A stretch of 64,000 nt of DNA from positions 22,673,501-22,737,500 of the forward strand of contig NC_084938.1 in the NCBI RefSeq assembly GCF_958298935.1, written 5' to 3'. The notes beneath the pieces were generated by a model, which saw only the letters and a list, made by a program, of their open reading frames with translations, was not told the origin of the DNA and made no database searches. Of this stretch, positions 57,678 to 64,000 are shown in pieces (position 1 is the stretch's first letter; each line of letters opens with the position of its first letter). A program made the translations under genes and the position numbers. Origin of the DNA: Phragmites australis (lineage: Eukaryota > Streptophyta > Magnoliopsida > Poales > Poaceae).

Positions 57678-58768
57678 AAACATTTATTTAAATCATATAC
57701 TAATTTCTAGATTTTTTTCTAATAAAGAAAAATTATTTACATAATTATTCTATTGACGTATTATTTTTCTAAAAGAAAAATCAAATTACCACGCAACCGA
57801 TGACATCATCATTGGCTGACTAGGCTGTTGACTCAACGAGAGGGCGCTAACTGGATGTGTCATGTTGGATTATGAAGTGTTGACTGAGACCAAACGAAGG
57901 GGTATGCAAGATCTAATCCTAGCCATTGAAATCAAATCGGGCGGCTCACCTTGGGTCTTATTCCTCTCGGTGATGCCAACGGTGGTGCGAGCTCTAGTGT
58001 GGTGATGTAGGCTCAGGGAGGTCACTGGAGTTGAACTCCAGTGGCCGGTCTTCGACGGCAAATGACAAAACGCGGAGAGGAGATGACGGCAAACCTATTT
58101 GAGGGGCAAGTTTGCGTCGGGGTGGTCTTCAATGGCTCGACGATGGCGGTGACCTTCGAGGATAGTTCGACGGCGGCTAGAGCTTCGTGCGGTGGTCAAA
58201 ACTCCATAGCGAGCGGTTGAGGACGACAAAGTGAGGACGGAGAACGCAAGCTTGTGCTTGGACGACGTCAAGGGAGGTTGGAGCAGCCCAGAGACAGTGA
58301 TGGGGTGCGACGGAAATTCAGCGGTGACACAAGTGTTCTCGAGAGGGGGAAAATTGACAGAATTTGGTGGGCTTGGGCGCGGTGGAGCGAGAGGAAGCTC
58401 GGCCTGGGGTCAATCGCGAGTTTTATAGAGGGAGGGGTGGTTGCAGAGATGGGGGAGAGGGGCGTCGAGTCATGCGGCGGTTTTTAATGGAGTGGGGACG
58501 AGCAGGAGGTTGGGGTGATGGTGGGGCCCATATGACATAGAGAGAGATTAGTTGGAGGGGGAAAAAGGACGTCACAACACCTTATCCAAGATATCTACAC
58601 TTATATTCCGAAACCAATATTCTGGCAATCTGCATAGCTGATCAAGCACAAATTTCATGCACTACATTCTGCAAAATATCCAGTAGCCGAGTCCCTGATG
58701 CCGTGCGGCACACATTATACGCAGTATATATAAGATGACCAAGGAATCTGAGAAACCAAGTTGTAATA
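57678..58768. other. CACTA remainder and unassigned DNA
   Basis: To about 57850 it continues the CACTA AT-rich interior. From 57990 to 58560 it is GC-rich with GGCGG/GACGG-type motifs and short plus-strand frames (58231-58487) of low complexity. No gene recognised. Confidence 0.35.
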
Positions 58769-60362
58769 TGCATTGGTTTTCTTGTGATGAGTGATTGATA
58801 TTGTCATTTATTTGGTTTGATGATCTTCGGTTTTGCATGAGCTTTGATGTGATTTGAATTGATCTGAGATTTTATTTTAGCATATTGATTATGGACTAAT
58901 TGGAATTGGAGTTAGAGATATGTGTTTGCTTGTCTCATGGTATGTAGGTGATGGATGCAACTTGGCGGTCGACGGCGGGATGATCGAGGCCAAGCGGAGT
59001 GCTTGGTGCTAGACGATCAAGGAGGCCGGACGGAGTCAAGGGTGATCCTAGCTGAACACGTGGAGGTCAAGCAAAGCATTGAAGGTGGATGGAGACAGTG
59101 TGTTGACAAAGTCAAGCGAAGGGGAAGCCGGTGCAAGTGACAAGGCGGCCCGAGGGATCGGGAGCAGGAGAGACTTGCCGGCGATCAGGATCGCATGACG
59201 GAGTACATGCGTCGACATCGAAGCGCTTGCTTAAGGTGTAAGCAAGGCGGTGAGCCACGCTTTGAGAAGCGTGCAGGCGGTTTCGCGGTTTGGCCTCAAA
59301 ACCGTGGGAGGACTGGAGGAGTATGTGGTACCATCTCGAAGCTTGCGTCGAGGCGAAGCTAAGTCATGGAGGCGCCGCGACCGTCCGATGAATGGAGAAG
59401 AAAATGAACCAAAATACCCTCGATGGTAGGTAGGAGTGCACTATAAGAGAGGGGTATTTTGGGGAAAATCTAGGAAACTTAAGGGCCAAGTTTTCTAGGC
59501 CTATAAATAGAGGGGTAGGGCTAGAGAGAGCTTGGAACCAGCCACTTGAGCCCCCTTGTGCTACTCATTTGAGAGCCTTAGAGCTAGGGTTTTAGAGGAG
59601 AGAAGGATGAGTGCTTAGCCTATGTAATATGTGAGAGTTTTGAGAGATAAAATCTTTGTAATCCGTCTAAAATAGGGGTGACCTCTTTGAGTAATTAAGT
59701 TTATATTTTTGCATATGCTTGAATTCCCCTCCTTCTAGTTTTCCTCTATTGGTTCCCTTGCAAGTTTGCAAGTTTTTCAATTTTCGGTTTTGATTTTCGT
59801 ATTGGTTTTTGGGATGAAATTTTAGCACCTTGTGAGATCATTCTTCTTGTTGCTAGAGGCATAAAAACTCACATATGAGTGTATGCTCATGGGTCTTGAG
59901 TACCCTTACCTCTAGATCATCAACTTGGAGAGGTTTCTTACCCGGTGATCTTTTTCTTTGAGCTGCAATATTTCACCTTTGCAGGGTTGTTTTTCTTGAT
60001 GCTAGTGGCTTAAATACTCACATACTCATGTATTTGAGCGGGTTTTGAGTTCCCTTACCACTAGACTATCATCTTGGAGGATAACCTTGTTCGGTGTCCA
60101 TTTTATCTAGTTTCTTTGGAAGTTGCGAGTTTTTGTGCATAAAGACACATGGAATGGTCCTGAATGGAACATATGGTTCATATTCCATCTGTGGAGTCAT
60201 GTTGCTATGGAAATAGTCTTCTTGCTTTGTCTCTTTAATTCTTTTGCTTCCGCTTGAGCATTTTGAGGTGCGTTGAGTGAGAAATAGGAAAAGCCTATCT
60301 ATTTCGAAAGAAATTTGTTGAGACGTCTATTTACCCCTCTAGTCGCCATTCTTGTTCCTACA
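58769..60362 (+). mobile_element. solo LTR, SIRE/Maximus-like copia
   Basis: Begins TGCATTGGTTTTC and ends GTCGCCATTCTTGTTCCTACA, like SIRE/Maximus LTR ends (TTTACCCCTCTAGTCG before it). Candidate duplications TAATA (58764-58768) and TAATC (60363-60367) match at four of five. CTATAAATAGAGG at about 59501 is a TATA region, with the transcript start probably near 59530. It ends about 65 bp upstream of the aspartic protease start codon. Confidence 0.7.
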
Positions 60363-60428
60363 TAATCTTCTTGCTCAGAAACCTTTGCAAGTAGTTTGAG
60401 GTGTGCACTCGCTACGTGCTACTCCAAA

Positions 60429-61896
60429 ATGGCAAGCCTTGTGCTCTTACTCATCCTACTTGCGCCAACCCTATCATTACCCGTTTCGTGTTGCAACGAC
60501 AACGTCGGGTTCCAGCTCAAAATCACGCACGTCGACGCGGGAAAAACCTACACCAAGCTGCAGCTCCTCAACCGCGCCATCGCCCGTACGTAGCAAGGCC
60601 CGCGTGGCCGCGCTGCAGGCCGTGGCCGCGCTGCAGGCCGTGGCCGCGGTGGCGCCCGTGGACCCGATCACCGCGGCGCGCGTGCTGGTGCGGGCTAGCG
60701 ACAGCGAGGGCGAGTACCTGGTGGATCTGGCCGTTGGCACGCCGCCGCTGTACTAAACCGCCATCATGGACACCAGCAGTGACCTCATCTGGACGCAGTG
60801 CTCACCCTGCCTGCTCTGCGCCGACCAGCCCACGCCCTACTTCCAGCCGATCAGGTCCGCCACGTATCGCGTCCTGCCGTGCCGGTCGTCCATGTGCGGC
60901 GCGCTCCCCTACCCGTCCTGCTACCGTAATGTGTGCGTGTACCAGTACTACTACGGCGACTCCGCGTCCACCGCCGGCGTTCTCTCCATCGAGACGTTCA
61001 CGTTCGGCGCGGCCAACTTGACCAAGGTCAGGGTGCCCAACGTCGCGTTCGGGTGCGGCAACATCAACGCGAGCGAGCTCGCCAACAGCTCCGGCATGGT
61101 CGGCTTCGGCCGCGGGGCGCTCTCGCTAGTGAGTCAGCTGGGCCCATCCAGGTTCTCCTACTGCCTGACGTCGTATTTCTCGCCGACGCCAAGCAGGCTC
61201 TACTTCGGCGTGTTCGCCACCCTCAACAACACTAACACCAGCTCCGGGCCGGTGCAGTCCACGTCCTTCGTTGTCAACCCGGCGCTTCCGAACATGTACT
61301 TCCTGTCCCTCACGGGCATCAGCCTGGGGAGCAAACGCCTGCCCATCGACCCGCTCGTCTTCGCCATTAACGACGATGGCACGGGCGGGGTCATCATGGA
61401 CTCGGGCACGTCCATCACGTACCTGCAGCAGGACGCCTACAATGCCTTGCGGAGCGAGCTGGTAAAGGTCATCTCGCTGCCGGCGACGAACGATACGGAC
61501 ATAGGCCTGGACACATGTTTCCCGTGGCCGCCGCCGCCGAACGTGACCGTGACGGTGCCGAACTTCGTGTTCCACTTCGACAGCGCCAACATGATGCTGC
61601 CGCCGGAGAACTACATGCTAATAGCGAGCACCACGGGGTTCCTGTGCCTGGCAGTGGCGCCGTCCGGCGACGGCACCATCATCGGCAACGGCAACGGCAA
61701 CGGCAACTAACAGCAGCAGAACCTGCACGTGCTCTACGACGTCGCGAACAGCCTCCCGTCGTTCGTTCCTGCGCCGTGCAACATAATTTACGCTTTCTTA
61801 TTATTTTTCGTTTTGATTCTGCCTTTAATAAGTTCAGATATGGCCGTTGTTGCAACCGTAGGCGTTGGATATAGGATAGTCCATGTATTGCATTGA
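60429..61896 (+). pseudogene. nepenthesin-like aspartic protease pseudogene
   Basis: Intronless A1B-type secreted aspartic protease. An N-terminal signal peptide (MASLVLLLILLAPTLSLPVS) precedes FQLKITHVD, the protease domain and a C-terminal QQQNLHVLYDV tail. Breaks: (1) a 4-bp duplication (GTACGTA, about 60587-60594) shifts frame; (2) TAA at 60754-60756, where the family has an aromatic residue before TA(I/M)MDT; (3) the first active-site motif is D-T-S-S (60769-60780) instead of D-T-G-S; (4) TAA at 61708-61710 after GGCAAC repeated four times (61684-61707), where the family has GN(Y/F)QQQN; (5) no stop follows PCN, so reading runs to 61894-61896. The second catalytic motif DSGTS (61399) is intact. 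It was probably a cell-wall or apoplastic protease. Confidence 0.9.
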
Positions 61897-62980
61897 GATT
61901 GTAGTGTTGTGTTATGCCTTCTGTAGCTGAAATTTAGCGTAACAGCATAATCACTTTTGTTATCTCTCCTGATTCGATGAGGAAGAAAATACCATGAGAA
62001 GAATCTATAAGGCAAGGGTCTAAGGTGGCAACGGGAAAGAAATTCTATAATACTTGGTCTCACAGAAACAAAAAAGACCTACTCCTATATGAGTGTGTGT
62101 CTCCGGTGAAGCGCATGTGACAGAAGAGAAGAATGGTACATATCATTAGTAGGAGTAGATCTTTTTGTAAGATCGGATTTTATAAATAAAAAATCCGTGA
62201 CAACGGATCGGGTCAGGAACAATTGGAACAAAAATGCACCCGATTCGAAACCTAAAACGTGAAACCCGACCTAAATCTAAAAATTAAATTAGGTGCAAAA
62301 CCACCGGCCCTTGCTAGGATCCGAGATTCGATAGAGACCCGAAACCCGAAACCCGAATGCTTGATCCGCTTCTTCTCCTTCATCCCCTGCACACTCCCTT
62401 CGTTCGGCTGGTTCGCAGGGATGGGCTCTCCTGGCTTGCACTTCACCCAGTAATATGGACCTGCACATGAGCAACAACAGCACCATCAATTACACAATTG
62501 AACAAATGGACACGGACGATCAACAGTACACTAAACCCATGAAACCTCACTGAAACTCCCCAAATAAACTACAAGAGCAGCATCGTATTTCGGTTGAGCA
62601 GCAAAATTCGAGGGAAATGGAACAACATAGATGCAAAAAGATCCGGATCAAAGCATTTAAAATGCTAAAAAGCAAAAAAGGTAAAGAAATCCTCCGCTAA
62701 TTAACCTGGTCATGCTCCTCCAAGCACTGATGCTTTGGGTCAGAGAACGAAAACAAAGAAAAGCATTCATCTTTAGCGCAAAAATGCAAGATGGGGATCA
62801 GCTTATCAACATGCAAGAGATAGGTGACATCCAGAAACTTCACCCCCCCTCCCCCCCACCCCCCCAAATTCTCCAATCAAGAACTGGACTGGACAGCAAA
62901 AGAATAACGGCAAAGCTGACACCCCCGGCGGACGCGGAGAGACACAGAAGGGGAAGAAAAGAAGGAAGCGGGCAATGCAC
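61897..62980. other. intergenic, nothing firm
   Basis: No gene supported. A minus-strand stretch at 62400-62460 reads PYYWVKCKPGEPIPANQPNE but is short and unassigned. A GAAACCC(G/T) repeat lies near 62337-62357, and poly-C tracts at 62840-62870. Confidence 0.3.
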
Positions 62981-63325
62981 ACCAATGCTAAACTCGAAGA
63001 CGACTACGACGGTGAGGATGGCCCAGACGGAATGGCTGACGATGTCACGAGGCGGAAGACGAGCGGCGAGATGAGCGCGAGCTCCAGCCCGACCTTGCCC
63101 GCGAACACGGCCTTCCGCGGGTTGGCCCGCGCGAACGACCACACCTCGGCCACCGTGCGCGCAAGCAGCTGCCCAGCACCCCGCCACCGTCGCGACAACG
63201 CGCCTGAGTAGGCCCTCCTTCGTCCTCTCCCCATCCTCAACAAAGTCGGTAGTATGCAGGCCCCACGACGAGGACAGCAACGGGACCACCGCCTCCCGCC
63301 TTGTGCCACGGTAGTCCAATGTCAC
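62981..63325 (-). pseudogene. ALMT-like malate transporter, N-terminal exon fragment
   Basis: Minus strand, using two frames: DYRGTRREAVVPLLSSSWGL, then KEGLLRRVVATVAGCWAAA; frame A continues ARTVAEVWSFARANPRKAVF, AGKVGLELALISPLVF; back in the first frame RDIVSHSVWAILTVVVVFEF and SIG. The order and the VWSFAR..PRKAVFAGKVGLELALIS...WAILTVVVVFE pattern match the N-terminal membrane part of plant ALMT anion channels. Two small frameshifts (near 63155 and 63055) compensate for each other. A possible GTGTGC donor follows the SIG codons (62983). Later exons and a start ATG are not found. Confidence 0.65.
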
Positions 63326-63329
63326 GTCT

Positions 63330-64000
63330 AGTTTTAAAAGAATAAATTAAATGTATTTTACATATATATTAGAATCAAATTTTATACATGTCATGACTTC
63401 ATAAGTGGTAATATAACGGTGTCATTACATAACGATAAGATTTATTACAAAAGTATCCGTAGGTCTTAAAAAACACTAAGGTAACTTTCAACAGTAGTGA
63501 ATCCTCCATTCATCCACAGGCGTCGTTCAGGGAATGCGCCAGCCTAAAATATGGTCTTTAAGTCAAGATCTTCCTTCGCCTAAAACTCGGCTCTATCGGC
63601 CAGGATGTCCTCAAAGTCCGCACCTTCTAAGCAACATCAAGAGGCTGGAAGAAAACAAGCGTGAGTACATGAAGTACTTAGTAAGTGTGAAAAAATATGA
63701 TATGAAGGCTTAAGACAATAAAGGTTTAACTCCGATTTACTGCATCTATGCTATCCTATTCTAGGACTCATAAAGAACTTAGCAACCCTATTTACTAGGT
63801 GTGATGACACCATCATTAAAGGAACAGATCATCGGATTCTATCCGACTACTAGACACACCAGATATCCTATATCCAGCTACCAATTCATTGGGGGTACCA
63901 CCATCCGACTACCCAAAACCAACCATCCAAGATCCCCCACTAATCATGCAGAAGTCTAAGCCTGCTCTTGACCGTGAGCACGGCTGATCGATCAGTTTTA
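63330..64000. other. repeat-like DNA, unassigned
   Basis: No gene supported. Phrases such as GTGAGTACATGAAGTACTTAGTAAGTGTG are like those in internal regions of grass retrotransposons, but no element boundary is visible in the window. Confidence 0.3.

Overview
This window is nuclear DNA of a grass, probably a panicoid or another PACMAD relative. The evidence is a nitrate reductase gene with grass-type GC-rich third codon positions and GT-AG introns. It sits among Ty3/gypsy and Ty1/copia (SIRE/Maximus-like) retrotransposons, CACTA, hAT and MITE elements, and LINE 3' ends, all typical of grass genomes. There are no bacterial-type operons, CRISPR arrays or rRNA genes. The only gene that looks intact is NADH nitrate reductase (7727-12189, + strand, four exons, 911 residues).

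Layout. 1-7.5 kb: AT-rich intergenic DNA with a 1.18-kb non-autonomous hAT element flanked by a perfect 8-bp duplication, a GC-rich promoter-like island without an ORF, a tandem repeat and MITE-like sequences. 7.6-12.5 kb: nitrate reductase, with a LINE-like remnant in intron 2. 12.5-18 kb: repeats, including a truncated gypsy pol end plus LTR. 18.2-19.6 kb: three correctly spliceable exons encoding the C-terminal 197 residues of an NDC80/HEC1-type kinetochore protein, with no upstream exons recognised. 19.7-34.3 kb: a nest in which a MITE is split by a Tat-like gypsy element (19961-34276), which is itself split by a copia element (about 23474-28565) and carries a second gypsy fragment in its gag. 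34.5-38 kb: a second copy of the hAT element, a family of about 185-bp units with an 8-bp hairpin, and a LINE 3' end. 39.2-48.8 kb: a second gypsy element with a perfect CAAGC duplication, inserted into what looks like an exon of an unidentified minus-strand gene. 49.7-54.3 kb: a decayed copia element carrying a 1.7-kb solo LTR. 54.7-58 kb: a CACTA end with subterminal repeats, holding a gypsy solo LTR with a perfect CTATT duplication. 58.8-60.4 kb: a third solo LTR. 60.4-61.9 kb: a nepenthesin-like aspartic protease pseudogene. 63.0-63.3 kb: an ALMT-like (aluminium-activated malate transporter) exon with two compensating frameshifts. 63.3-64 kb: unassigned.

How it fits together. The NR gene encodes the cytosolic enzyme of the first step of nitrate assimilation. 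Everything else with coding potential is a fragment or decayed, and the transposable elements explain most of the decay. No new biological system is evident. The least explained structures are quasi-palindromic sub-repeat arrays in LTRs of unrelated superfamilies, the hairpin-bearing 185-bp repeat, the unidentified exon split by the second gypsy element, and the NDC80 tail without a body.
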